A stretch of DNA of 64,000 nt from Moniliella sp. 'wahieum' (Eukaryota; Basidiomycota; Moniliellomycetes; Moniliellales; Moniliellaceae): positions 620,001 to 684,000 of the forward strand of contig RSEE01000028.1 of assembly GCA_003971905.1 (NCBI GenBank), written 5' to 3'. Every line of letters begins with the position of its first letter. The stretch's first letter is position 1. Below, in pieces: positions 45,684-58,898 of this stretch. Both the position numbers and the translations under genes were made by a program. The notes beneath the pieces were generated by a model. The model did not search any database and was not told the DNA's origin. It saw nothing but the letters and a program-made list of their open reading frames with translations.

Positions 45684-45956
45684 TCACGGTAACCGTTTCC
45701 TCGTGACTCGTACCCAGTTTGGCACTGTAATCATGTGGGCAAGAAAGTTGCCTTTGGCCACCTCGGGAGGGTAAACGACCCGGGAAAAAAAAGAGGCGCT
45801 GGTAGGACTCCTTGGCCACGTGGCATAGGCATTCCTATGTCGATCTAGTCCGATTGGAATGACACTCCACTCCAGTGACCCCAGCTCTTCTGGCTCCGGG
45901 GCTGGAGTCGACGGGTTTTCGCTGGGCGTTCTTCCCTCCGCCTGTCTGTTAGGCAC
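45684..45956 (-). CDS. short ORF with WHIM-like motif, possible remnant
   Basis: A 90-codon frame: acidic/proline stretch TPAPEPEELGSLEWSVIPIG, then LDRHRNAYATW. The words PIGLDRHRNAY resemble the G-x-D-R-x-x-N-x-Y core of WHIM2 motifs in ISWI-associated chromatin proteins. The rest of such a protein is not visible nearby. It may be chance, a gene fragment or one exon. Confidence 0.25.
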   Translation of the reverse strand: MPNRQAEGRTPSENPSTPAPEPEELGSLEWSVIPIGLDRHRNAYATWPRSPTSASFFSRVVYPPEVAKGNFLAHMITVPNWVRVTRKRLP

Positions 45957-47401
45957 ATACTCAATCCGTGGCTGTGAAAGCCCGCTTTGAGTCGGGCGTT
46001 GGGTCCCTGGCTTCCCGCTGGGCGCCCTCTAACCCAAAGGAACTGGCTATAGAGTTCCGCGTCTCGCCCGCTCCGGATTGCTTACCTTCGCGCCCTCGTT
46101 CCTCTCCTTCCTCTTGTCCCTATTGCATTGAAGGTTGAACTAGCGTCAGTAGCTTACGAGAAGCTATCTCTGACAGTTCCCGTGCCACAGTGCAATCGTC
46201 CTTAGCTTGGTAGCGTAGCTACTTCCCAGTTAACGACAACCGCGGTTCTGGGCTCTCACAGGTGTGACCGTTATCGCGCTTACCGATTGATCGCTCAGTT
46301 TAGTGCTTCGCCCTAGCCCCCCCCCCCCCCCCAGTCTCATGCATCTCATGTCCTGAAGATTTTTATCATTTGAACAACCAGTGCTATTACGCCCCTTTTC
46401 GTCGTGCCAGCTGCCCCAACTTGGCGAGCCCCATAGCCGTTGAGCGTAAATAAGAGGCGGCTTGTACCCAGTTGCCCTTTCCCTCTCTACTACCAGCTTC
46501 ATCCTGAGATGCCCTCTACCCTGCTTGTTTCCGCCAGCATCTCTTTGACTCCCTACGAAATGATGGGCACAATTGGCAAAACTTAAACCGACCGGGGCGC
46601 AGCGGTTCTGTCCCGCCGCTCGCTCATAGTTAGTTCGGCATATAAACAAAGGGCACTGCGATGGTAGTGTGAGTGGATTTGAGATCTGATTTGAGCACAA
46701 CGAGAGGAAACTGAAAGATCCTCGGTCGCACAGGTTGGCTCCAAGCCTGTTCGTATAAGCGCTCGCGAGGTAATTAGCTAGTCTTAACGCGGGAGACAGT
46801 CCCAATATCTTAATCATACCTGCCCGCGAGATCATCAGCCAACACCGCTTCAGATTGGTCTCCAGCTCCGCATCATGTGTCCGTTCCACGCCCAGCATGT
46901 ACAAATGTGTGTTATGTCCTTGCTTGAGCACTTCTTAACATGCACCTACTTTCGGCATCGCTACCATCGTTGGATGTGAGCACCGAACGTTTGGTATAAG
47001 GAAGACGAAATTTCTGCAACTGAATCGTCAGAGGACTTGTGCGAGCTGGGAAGAAGGAAGACGCTGATTCACAGGATTCAGGGTCAGCACGGTTCTGGCA
47101 CCAATTTCAACACTGGCGCCCAGTCCAAAGCTGGCCCCTGGACAACTAGGTGGTGAGGGCGATGATGCTCAACTCGTGGGCAACATCCTCGATACTCAAT
47201 CAGCCAACTGTGGAGGAACAGCACGAGACTAGGACTGGGATCAAGACGATTTCCAAAGACTACCGAGTGCTAGGACCTGTGGACCATTCAGGGGATGATC
47301 AGAAATGGAGTGGGACTACCCATTGCGGGACAGGGGACCACAAATAGTGATATATCCGTACTTATGGATAGTACAAGCGAACACTGCCATTCCTGCTAAC
47401 A

Positions 47402-47424
47402 CCCCCCCCCCCCCCCCCCCCCCC
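47402..47424. repeat. 23-base C homopolymer
   Basis: Longest homopolymer in the window, in the gene-poor tract. Its length is likely unreliable in any read technology. Confidence 0.9.
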
Positions 47425-48905
47425 GAGAATGGGGGCTGTTTCTACTGCCGGAACGAACACATTGCTACAAGGATTCCAAATACCAGGGACGTACCCGAGA
47501 CCCTCCTCCGCTTTGGTCACGACAATGCAACGATTGTGTGCCACGAAAACGGTGAATAAAATGTTTGGACATTGGAAACAATTAATTAACGAGTCTGACT
47601 CTTAATGGAGCTGCGTCACTCCACGGATATGTCCCAGCCTCAATCGTATCCAAAAGAGCACCCTCGATCTTTGAATCAGATAACGGACTCTGGAGCATCT
47701 GATCTGCTGGCGAGACCTCTAGTTTCCTGAGTTAATGCATTGTCAATTATATGTTTCAATATAGTGATTAATCAGTCACAAAGAACCACACACCGTGTTA
47801 GGTGTCCCATGTGAAGTCAAGCTATTGTTTGTGTCCCCATGATTGTAACAGGTAATAAATCGCCACACCACTGAACCTGAGAACAAAGACTGCCCTTACC
47901 GAGTGCCAGGATTCGAGTCACTGGATGGAACGAAGAGCACCAGTATCAGACATCTGAACAATTTTCACCCTTCGTCAGTCGAGCGCAGCGATCCTCAGTT
48001 GAACTGTGACTATCTCAGTATCCACGGGAGAATGGCCACCAAAAAGGCCAATGCAGTTAGAAACGCTGGAAATTCTGGATGCCGTGAATATGGATCGTCC
48101 GGTTTCTCACGATCCTCTGGGCGGTATAGCAATGCCTTGCCCAAGAACATCCTCCTGTCGCCGATTCCTGTTCACTACGAGAAGGTTGCTCTACTATTTT
48201 GCAGAGGAGACATTTCCTGCGAGTTGGACAGTATGCATTTCGAAAATTCATAAACAATGGGGTGTGGTTACCGGATGAAGGTTACGCACTCACCCAAAAT
48301 AAGCAACCTTAGCCAGCGGATGATTTCGTTGTCATTGTCATCATTTCTGCAAATTGTTGTACGGGTTAATTGCGTGCTTAAGTGGTTGCATGGAGATCAA
48401 ATCTTCCTTTTCTTCTTTAATGGGGGCATGGCTCTTGTCAGATCTATGCAGTGAATATCTTCACTACCTCCGTGTCCAGGTCGCTGTGCACTCCAAATAT
48501 CATGAACACCATATGCTACTTAGTGGTGAGAAATGTAGTCATCCAAACACATGTCCTGATGGACTGCGTATGCTGAAGAGACGAATATTGGGGCGGCATT
48601 CCAAATCTTAAAATGGGGCAGTTGATTGTATCTGTGGGCACTCAGCCAATGTGTGACAAGTGAAAGCAACGCTTCACAATTAATTGTCGACTATTTTCTG
48701 TCGCCCTTGCAACTACCACTGCATGTGGGTACTATACACCCGATTAGGCAAGCAGTCTCTGGGACTGAATTGTCTAGAAGACTGGCTGGCTTTAACAAGG
48801 GTAAATTATCTTGGCTTGGCCTAGGAGAGTCGACTATGATTGGCCCGGCCGAGCGCTGAAGTTGGGAAAGGGCATTCCGTAGTGTTCATGCCCAGATTTT
48901 AACAA

Positions 48906-48960
48906 TTCTAATACCAATTATAAGGCCACTAGGTTCTAATACCAATTATAAGGCTACTAG
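48906..48960. repeat. 28-bp direct tandem duplication
   Basis: Two adjacent copies of TTCTAATACCAATTATAAGG followed by C/T-CACTAG-like ends, differing by one or two bases. Each is AT-rich in a GC-rich genome. Confidence 0.9.
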
Positions 48961-51900
48961 AGGCGGGTTTTCATTGCAGTTCGAAGCAGAGCAGCGGATT
49001 GGCTGGAGAATCCATACATTATCGACACCATCCTAAACTAACCCCTTCCACAAAATGACCATGCTTCAATGACGTGTTGACGTCTATGAGTTCGTAGGCT
49101 TGGTCCTTCGCCGTGCCAGGACGAGCGAAGGGAGGTGTCCCCTGGTATGATGTTTTGCACACGTTGTTGGAGAGCAGCGATCAAAGAGATGTTAAACGCG
49201 GGATGACCAGGCCGGATTGATACTTCCGCGAAATTGGGATCAGAAAGCCAGCAATCCTCATTCACTTTCGGAGCCTGTCTTTTCGAGGTGGTGGACGTTC
49301 CTTGGGCAGGTAGCCGCTCAGGAAGCCAGCGTACAAGGGTTGTTAACCGATATTTTAATAGATTCTCTGGACGGAATCAAAGCAGCAGTTTTGTAGCACT
49401 CCCTCAATGTTATTGATGCGTATTGTGCGGCTAAATGGGGATGGTGCTACAGTCATACCATTCACTGCCTAGCTCCGACAAGAGCTATGCTCCCATTCAC
49501 AGGAAGGGAAAAGATAAGAACGGGGCTGCTGCAGAGCGCCATTGGTCACTATCACCAGCGCAACACGCCAATTAATCCACACAAGAAGATGTGCTTGGAA
49601 GAACACTGACTACTGACTGATGAACCAGCGAAGGTCGCGCTATTCTCAAGTTCTCAGAAGATATACGCTTTCGGTCAGTGTGCCAACAGCATTTTTAAAT
49701 CCACTTCCGCCCCATCTCACAAAAGGCTTTCAGGGTCGGCGGGACTAAGAACCGCTTTTCGGGCGGAATCCCATCCCTCACGACCGAAAGAAGGAGGGGC
49801 GTGCGTAGCATTGGCATGTTCATATTTGCCTGCTCTTCTCATGTCTTCCGTCCCACTCATCGAATTTCTCGAACCGTCTAGGATGAATGCACCAATCGGG
49901 TAAACGGTATTGCATCACGTTGTTGGATCCGACAGTCACTATTTCGCGACGACTGCTGATACGTCACGAGGCGAGCTTTGGGTCGCCTTTCACAGCCACA
50001 TCCACTCCCATGTCGTAGCTCTTGCTTCTCCCTTTCTCCATATCACTACTTACGTTCTCTAATATATTTGCTATCGTGACTCGGATTCTCTGGCTATTTA
50101 TGAACCGGTTGACAACAATCGTCTCTTCTCCATTGGCGCTCATCTAAAATCCAAAACACTACTCATGGTTTCGACTGGTTTTCATAAGACCTGGAGTTCG
50201 GATGGTCCTCAATGGCGATGCAATCGTCCTGGTAGCGGTAGTGGTCTAAGCCAACCAGCACGCCTACAAAGGAACATCAAGCAGCGGGTCGCCACCAGGG
50301 GCGGGCCAAGCGCGGAACAAAAAAAAGGGAGATAAGACTACGAAAATCCATGGGTCTGGGGAGGAATTGAAGGGACGTTGGCTAAAGCAGGACACCCGAT
50401 GGCTCAATAGGTTTCCCCTCATTTTCTCGTCTTGAGCTCGCTTTGGCCTTGACCCTCGGCCTCGTCTCTCACCTCGTGCCTTGCGTGCTTGGTCCTTTTC
50501 CCCCCCTTTTCGTTGTAGACGTGTTCGTCTTTAGTTTGTTCCCCTCTCTTCTATCAAGCATGCCTGTTCTTCGATCAAATCGTGATGGCCCACCAAGCCG
50601 CCCATCATTCTTTTCCCCTCACCCTTCTTTTATGAAAACTCCATTCCAGAAGAACTACCTCTCCGATCAGCTCGCTTGTCCTCTTCGCCCATCGGAGCGC
50701 CGCACTTTCTCGTCCGGCCCGTAACGTGAAACTCCTTGCAGACGCTACCTGGCTCTGCCTGACGAACAGCAAAGCACTGCTTGCGACCTCCTACGTTCAG
50801 TCCAGTTTCCTTGGACTGTGAATCTGACACGCGCGTTCAGTTTTCCGTGAGTATTGTCTCGGATGGGCAGGGATGGCCCCGCCTGGGAAGCCAGCAACCC
50901 CATTGCAGGGTGATCCTATGAGCCGCAGCGTCATCTTTCCGGTCAGGCGATCTCATATACGGCGAGGCGATGACGATGCTCCTTCCCGCATCGCCTTCCA
51001 AGAGGGGGTCACAAACCCAGATTGTATCCTCGTTCGGTTCGGGCCAAAACACTACACCCCATCTGACCACTGCCGCCGCTGTCTCTTCCTCTTTTTATGA
51101 CAATGATGTTCATATACATCGCCAACCCCCCGCCACCGAGCTCTTGGGCCACGCCATGTGCGCTTAAAAGCATGATAAAGCCTCCATGGCCCACTTATCA
51201 TATCGTGGCCGCTGTCAAAAGGGTCCATATGGCCTTCAGTTGTGCCCGCGGAGGTCTGTACGCGACAATATATGGTGGACGAACGATTTGGCGCCTGTGC
51301 ATTACGCCACAGCCCGAGGCTTCTGTCCCGTGCCGATGAAGCTGGTGCTCTCCTGACCGGCTTAATTCCTGATGATTGGATACTCGAGCATGAGGACGCC
51401 GTGGTTCGCAGGGATTTGTAACCTGCGACATCTTTAACCTGTCGAACTTCCTCGTTAGTGGAGACGGGTCATGTGTGCATATAGCTAAGCCCATGCAGCT
51501 TCTTTCCCTTTCTCGCCTTGGCCGGTTCCAGCACCAACCCGACCTCTTCCTGCTTCTGAGCCCAAACGACTCGAAATTCGCTCCCAACCCCAACCTATTT
51601 TTGATCGTAGGGTGCGATTGTACTATAGCTCGATGGCCGAGAGTGTGGCTACGTATCCTTGGCACGAGAGAGAGCTCCTTCCCCTTTGTCTGTTTGCATT
51701 TACTTCTAAATGGCGCTGCTTTTCTATTATGGGACTGAGCTCTCGCCGTCGTCTTCCTTCTTTCGAGTTCCTTGCCCCCGTGGGGAAAGAGAGCATCTTT
51801 TTCTTGGTGACCGCGCTCCTGAATCCCGTGCTTTCCTTCAGTTTTCCCTCGACTGCGCTGTTTCCATTTACTCACTGCCTGAATGCAGTAGGTCGTGGCT

Positions 51901-52713
51901 CTCTCCAAGATCTACCACTTCCTCCGTCAATTGATCAACCCACAGGGAACTTCTTCCTCTCCTATTAATTGCCCCCAGCACCCAGCCCTCCAAGCACTCT
52001 CGATCTTAGAGCACTCAGTCTCATATAACCCTCTCCAAGTCCGTAAGCGTCGGTACTAATGTGCATTGTCGGAATCTTAACTGAGCGCCTTGCCACTCGC
52101 GGCAATCGCTCAGCGAGTCCTGTTGCTTTTAGTTGCTCGTACCGAGAGACCCACGGCCGCCGGCACTATCCGCCCTGGCTTGTTTGCGGATGACCCTCTC
52201 ACTGAGCTTCCTCTCCCGATCAGCCTTTTCGTACTAGCTCAGCAAGAGCTCAAAACTTCAATACATGACGTCCAGGTCCTCTCTTGACCGTTCTGGGTCC
52301 CATTACACGTCTGCACCTGTGTTGGAGGGTACCATGTGTAAGGAAGAGCAACATCTATCACTCTATTGGCAGGCCTCTTCCTGGTATGCATCGTCCGCTC
52401 TTGCCTCTACTATGGGGCCTGCATACTGTGCCAGTTCGCTGCCGCATGATCCAATTACACCTGCAAGCAGCCTGTGGAACACTGACTGCGTTCCTGTCGT
52501 GTACAACATATAGTTGTGGTGAGCCTGAGGCCCGACGGGAACTGGGTCCCGCTGGTCCACTAACGCGGTGAAGGAACATTTGCGCGCAAGTCTGGCACCA
52601 TTAATGCGGAATGGAGTGTCCATGTGGCCAAGGGTGCAAAAGCGGTGGTCTGTTAGGAGACCACAAACAATGGACGTAGCTCGTTCAGGAGCCAAAATAG
52701 AGAGCCAAAGCCA

Positions 52714-53097
52714 TCAAACGAATTTGAAAAGAGAGCGATATGCCTCCCAAAGATAGCCAAGAGCGTACGACTGATATTGCAGCAATAGGGTGCCCGAACG
52801 GAGATGTCGTAGACGATGCTGTGAGCCTCCATGACAAATGAATAACGTCTGCATCATTAACCCTTCACAACGTAGCATGTTGACCGCAGTATGGTCTGGG
52901 AAGGTCGGGGAAAACGATATTCTTGCCACACAGGCGGTGTCTAGTATGGTACCCTGTGCGCATCCACTAAGGTAAATATGTTCCTCGTTCTCGGCCGCGT
53001 GCAGCGTCTCGATCCACTCGTTGTCGACCTCGATCCGAGCGGTGGCGAGCTGAAAACGCGCATAAACCCGCTTCTTCCGCCATATGCAGCACGTCAT
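52714..53097 (-). CDS. possible hypothetical ORF
   Basis: A 127-codon frame (RVYARFQLATARIEVDNEWI, then ETLHAAENEEHIYLSGCAQG) on the minus strand. It is preceded, in another frame, by LAHKYDVLHMAEEAGL, which faintly resembles the end of a BTB domain. The evidence is too weak for a family call; it may be a relic gene downstream of CDC7. Confidence 0.25.
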   Translation of the reverse strand: MTCCIWRKKRVYARFQLATARIEVDNEWIETLHAAENEEHIYLSGCAQGTILDTACVARISFSPTFPDHTAVNMLRCEGLMMQTLFICHGGSQHRLRHLRSGTLLLQYQSYALGYLWEAYRSLFKFV

Positions 53098-53540
53098 ACT
53101 TGTGGGCTAGTTGTAAGCTAGTTGTTGGCCGGTTGATGCGGGACGCTGGACGGACGAGCAGACGGCAGAAGATACGTCTTGTGTCCGAGTCCCGCGGCGC
53201 CATATGTCACGTGCGGTGTCGATCGGGCGGGCGGGAGTGACATGTGACACGTGACACGTGACCGCGCGTGACGCGTGCGACGCGTTCCGGGATGCACGTG
53301 GCGGCTAGCGCGTCGCGAAGACAAATTTTTACTAGACACTGTCCTTTCTACCGATTCGCCACGCCACTACACTTACGCTTGCACCATACCCATACAGCAG
53401 CGGCGCAAGCAATCTTTCCATCTATCCACCCAACCATACGCAAAACCAGCACTAGACAGGACGGCAACCAAGCCAGTAGATAGTTGCACTTGCACAAAGC
53501 GCGATCGAGCAATTCCATCGACCACGATGCAAGTCCAGGC

Positions 53541-55549
<2,009 letters not shown>

Positions 55550-56517
55550 GCCACTCCGCTCACCCGTCGCCGCCCGTCACCAGACCGCCCCCCTTTTGAC
55601 ACCCAACAACAGCCGTTTTCCAGCTCCACTCGGTCCATTCGTCCATGCGTCTGCGTCTATCGGGAGGCTTCCGTCGTGTGGGGGAACGGGGAAGGGGGTT
55701 GCCTCATCGAAGCGCCGTGCAGCTCTGCACTGGACAGAAGAGGGGGCGGCGTGTAAGGTGCTCCTCCCCCCCAAGCAAGCGTTGCAAGGGCCGCCAGTGG
55801 AAACGCCTGGAGCTTTCCTGAAGCTTGAACCTTGAACGTTTGCGTTTGGACGCGTTGAGCCAGGCTGAGCTAAGCGTGCCTACTTTAACGTGCAAGCTTC
55901 AAACTTTGCGACTGCAAAAGACCTGAGCCTGAACATGCATCCCCCAGGAGCAGGGCCTGGTCGGTCTGGTCGATGGTGCGTGTGGAGCGGCAGTGCTCGT
56001 GCTCCATCCGGCTCGTTGGCAACATGCCTCTACAGGACCGACGCTGATGGAGGTGAAGAGGCTGGCACCGTTGGAGCTGTGAGGGATACGTGCCAACAGC
56101 GGCCCGGGCGAGACGCAACAGGACGCAGCCCCGCAGACGAGACGCTCGCTCTGCCGCATGAACGTTCACGGGCCCTGCCCCCGCCCGGCTGTCTGCCTCG
56201 GCGCGTCCTCTGGCACTCCACCCGTCTCGCACGGGCCCGGTCCATCCCATATGCCAAGGGGTTCAGTGAACGAACCCAGTATTCAGTGCCCGGTGTATAC
56301 TACGTGACGTGACGCTACTGCCACGATATTTATACGCTCCCCACCGCTTCCATCCGGCCCCCCCCCCCCCCCCCATCACCCTCACCACCTCATTTTCTCC
56401 AACGTACGTTGTTGTCGCCGCATGGCGCTTTTGCGCCAAACCCATCCCCCGCCTACGTTATATCCCGCTAACCCCGTATTATCCTCTTCTAACGCTGGCG
56501 CTAGGAAGAAAGTGCTC
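55550..56517. other. divergent intergenic region
   Basis: Between CDC7 (minus) and the Rossmann protein (plus). It holds TTGAACCTTGAACGTTTG and CAAGCTTCAAACTT words at 55825-55910 and a 17-base C run at 56358-56374. No gene is seen. Confidence 0.5.
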
Positions 56518-57147
56518 ATGTCGCCCCACCACGCTCCCAAAGTCATTGCCGTCGTCGGCGCCCTCGGCCGGGCCGGGTCGGAGATTGTAAAAGAATTTGC
56601 GGCACGTGGCCACAAAGTGATTGCGATTGGGCGCGTTCGGTGGCCGGATCCCTACGGTCCCGGGATCGTGCCGACGGAAGGCGATGCGTCGGATCCGGCA
56701 TCGTTGGCACCGTTTTGGAAGGAGCCAGTGCGCTGGTGAGCGCGAGGCGGTTCGATGTACCGGTGGAAACGTTGTTGGAGGCGATGGCGCCCGTAGGGAT
56801 CAACCGGTTGCTGGTGATTGGGGTGCAGCGGCGTTGTATGTTGAGCCCGGGATGCGGATGATTGATATATGCCCGACTTTGATCCCGAGTTCAAACAGTA
56901 TGTTTGCAAGGGAGTCCGGTGGATTGATGTGTTGGAGTCCACGCCTGCGTCGTTGGACTGGACGTACTTTGCGCCTCCAATGCGTTTGGTCCGGGCCCGC
57001 GCCTCGGTCGTTTCCGTCTCGGCCACGACAAACTCGTTGCCGACGAGTGTGGTGAGTCATCCCTCAGCATGGCCGACGCTGCGATTGCCATTGCCGATGC
57101 GATCGAGAAAGATCTGCACCGCCCAAGTTTTCACCGCGGCCTACTAA
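56518..57147 (+). CDS. YwnB-like NAD(P)-binding Rossmann protein
   Basis: Atypical short-chain dehydrogenase / NAD(P)H-binding family; the substrate is unknown. Start MSPHHAPKVIAVVGALGRAG gives the GxxGxxG dinucleotide motif, then SEIVKEFAARGHKVIAIGR. After offsets near 56735 and 56840 the reading continues with VPVETLLEAMAPVGINRLLV, EFKQYVCKGVRWIDVLES and LDWTYFAPP. After another near 56980 it gives a RLGRFRLGHDKLV block and SLSMADAAIAIADAIEKDLH, ending FTAAY at 57147. This order matches the bacterial YwnB group (about 210 residues). No intron is needed. It is convergent with the bacterial-type RhlE gene 255 bp away. A start further upstream at 56422 is open but less likely. Confidence 0.7.
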
Positions 57148-57307
57148 GCGGGCCAACTGCTAGCTATCCTGTGTGGTATGGCTCGTACACCCACCGCGCC
57201 CTGTTATTTCCCCCACCTCTCTTATCTATATTGTAGCAGCCTTTTCATCAGCTTCCCACCTATAGTCACTGTGTGTTAATAAGTCAATGTGTCCTTATAA
57301 TGACTGC

Positions 57308-57326
57308 TTGCAAGCTTCAAGCTTCC
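57308..57326. repeat. CAAGCTTCAAGCTTCC repeat copy
   Basis: A copy of the dispersed TTCAAGC/AAGCTTCAAGCTT family just beyond the 3-prime end of the RhlE-like gene. Confidence 0.7.
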
Positions 57327-57401
57327 CGACACCCAATAACGAATGACACCAGGAGTTCCCCCCAGACAACCATGTACTAACTAACCCATGTGCGAGGTGA
57401 G

Positions 57402-58898
57402 TTACTTCGCAAGGGGAGGGACGGCAACCGCAGCTGGCGCGCCTTGCCGGCTTTTGCTTCCGCAGGACCTTTGCGTCCGCGACCGCGAGGCTTCCGCGGC
57501 GCCGACGCGTCCGAGGCCTTGCCGGGACCCGAGCCTTGCTTGCACTCGACGCCTTGCCTGCACCCGACACCTTGCCTGTACCCGACGCCTTGCCTGCACC
57601 CGCTGCAGCCGGGCGGTCCTGACGCGGCCTGCGGCTGGACGGCCGCGGCGGGCGATCCTGCTCCTCCTCAGTGGGGGTGGGAGCTGGTACGCGGCCGGAG
57701 GTGGCCGTGGCATTTCGGGAATGGATTGGCCGATCAACCTCTCGATCGACTTTAAGTTGGGGACGTCGTCCTGGGAGACCAAGGAGACGGCGCTGCCCTC
57801 TGCGCCTGCGCGGGCAGTGCGACCGATCCGATGCACGTACTGTTCTGCCACGTCGGGCAGGGCGACATTGACCACGTGCGAGACGCCCTGGACGTCGATC
57901 CCGCGCGCGGCGATATCCGTTGCGCACAGGACGCGTACCTTGCCCGTTTTGAATCCCTCGAGGGCGGCCTGGCGAGCGGTCTGGGACTTGTTCCCGTGGA
58001 TGGCGGCGGCTGAGATGGAGGCCTTTTGGAGCGTAGCAGCAAACTTGTTGGCCTGGTGCTTCATCTCGGTAAAGAGGATGACACGGCTGAATGCCGGGTC
58101 AGAGAGCAAATCGACAGCCAATTGTCGCTTCTCCTTCTGGCCACAAAAGATGACGTTCTGCTTAATCTTTCCGCCGTCGTGGCAGCTGGGGTGACCTCGA
58201 CCCGAACAGGGTCGGGACGGAGAAGGGTGTGAGCCAACTGGGCCACCTTCGGGGGCATGGTAGCCGAAAAAAAGTAATTTTGCCGTTCCGACGCCGGCGG
58301 CAACTGAGCAACGATCCTGCGCACATCATGAATGAACCCCATATCCAACATCCGATCCGCTTCGTCCAGAACAAACGTTTCGACCTGTCGAAACGAACGT
58401 AGCCTTGGCCGTGCAGGTCAAGCAGACGACGTACGGGCGTAGCAATCAAAACGTCCAGCCCACCCTGCAAGGCGGTCGTCTGAGGCTTTGGCCGACGCCA
58501 CCGGAAATGACAGCGTGATGGATGCTCGATGGGCCCGAGCTGGGCAAGTGTTGGCTGTACTTGGCGATGGAACGGTCAATCTGGATGGCAAGCTCGCGGG
58601 TTGGGGTGACAATGAGGGCACGGAAAGCGTTGGTTACGCGCTTGACTGGGTGGGTGGAGAGACGCTGAAGGATGGGGAGAGTAAAGGCAGCAGTTTTGCC
58701 CGTACCGGTCTGGGCAATCCCCAATAGATCTTGGCCCGCGAGCGCAACAGGGATCGCCTGGGCCTGGATGGGGGTCGGATGGACATACCCAGCCATGGCA
58801 AGCGCCTGTTGCAGCTCGGGCCGCAGCCCGAGTGCGGTAAACTTGGTGCGGGTGTTCATGGGCGGCTGTGGAGGGTGGAGTGGTGGGAGGGAGGCCAA
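57402..58898 (-). CDS. rhlE: bacterial-type RhlE DEAD-box RNA helicase
   Basis: ATP-dependent RNA helicase. Start 58898, or [12 protein letters not shown] at 58859. Motifs in order: Q motif [25 protein letters not shown], Ia [10 protein letters not shown], Ib ATPVRRLLD (usual Gly replaced by Val), [15 protein letters not shown] (58335-58375), [11 protein letters not shown]. Then come [48 protein letters not shown] and [32 protein letters not shown] and the IHGNKSQ block are typical of proteobacterial RhlE, not of nuclear or mitochondrial eukaryotic DEAD-box proteins. Offsets occur near 58490 and 58140, with smaller uncertainty near 58400. The C-terminus is basic with a 15- to 18-bp tandem repeat (57530-57610), and its frame and stop (57402 or lower) are uncertain. 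No introns are needed. The organelle is not determined. Confidence 0.85.
57530..57612 (-). repeat. coding tandem repeat in helicase C-terminus
   Basis: Four or five imperfect GCCTTGCCTGCACCCGAC units near the 3-prime end of the RhlE-like gene. Confidence 0.75.

Larger units (their letters stand above)
45059..53540. other. 8.5-kb gene-poor tract
   Basis: No confident gene. Visible composition is less GC-rich than the flanks. Contents include C/G runs (12 G at 45538-45549, 16 C at 46317-46332, 23 C at 47402-47424), a 28-bp tandem duplication at 48906-48960 and scattered short open frames. Candidate remnants are noted separately at 45684 and 52714. It could be decayed mobile-element or subtelomere-like DNA, but no transposase, reverse transcriptase or terminal repeats were recognised. 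Confidence 0.6.

Noticed and set aside
46230..46931. 233-codon minus-strand ORF
   Set aside because: No recognisable domain, unusual composition, passes through a 16-base C run; probably chance.
45059..53540. LTR retrotransposon or DNA transposon
   Set aside because: No reverse transcriptase, integrase or transposase motifs and no long terminal direct or inverted repeats were found by eye.
56518..58898. Bacterial contamination of the assembly
   Set aside because: Flanking sequence is eukaryotic on both sides with no visible junction; left as a point to test by coverage.
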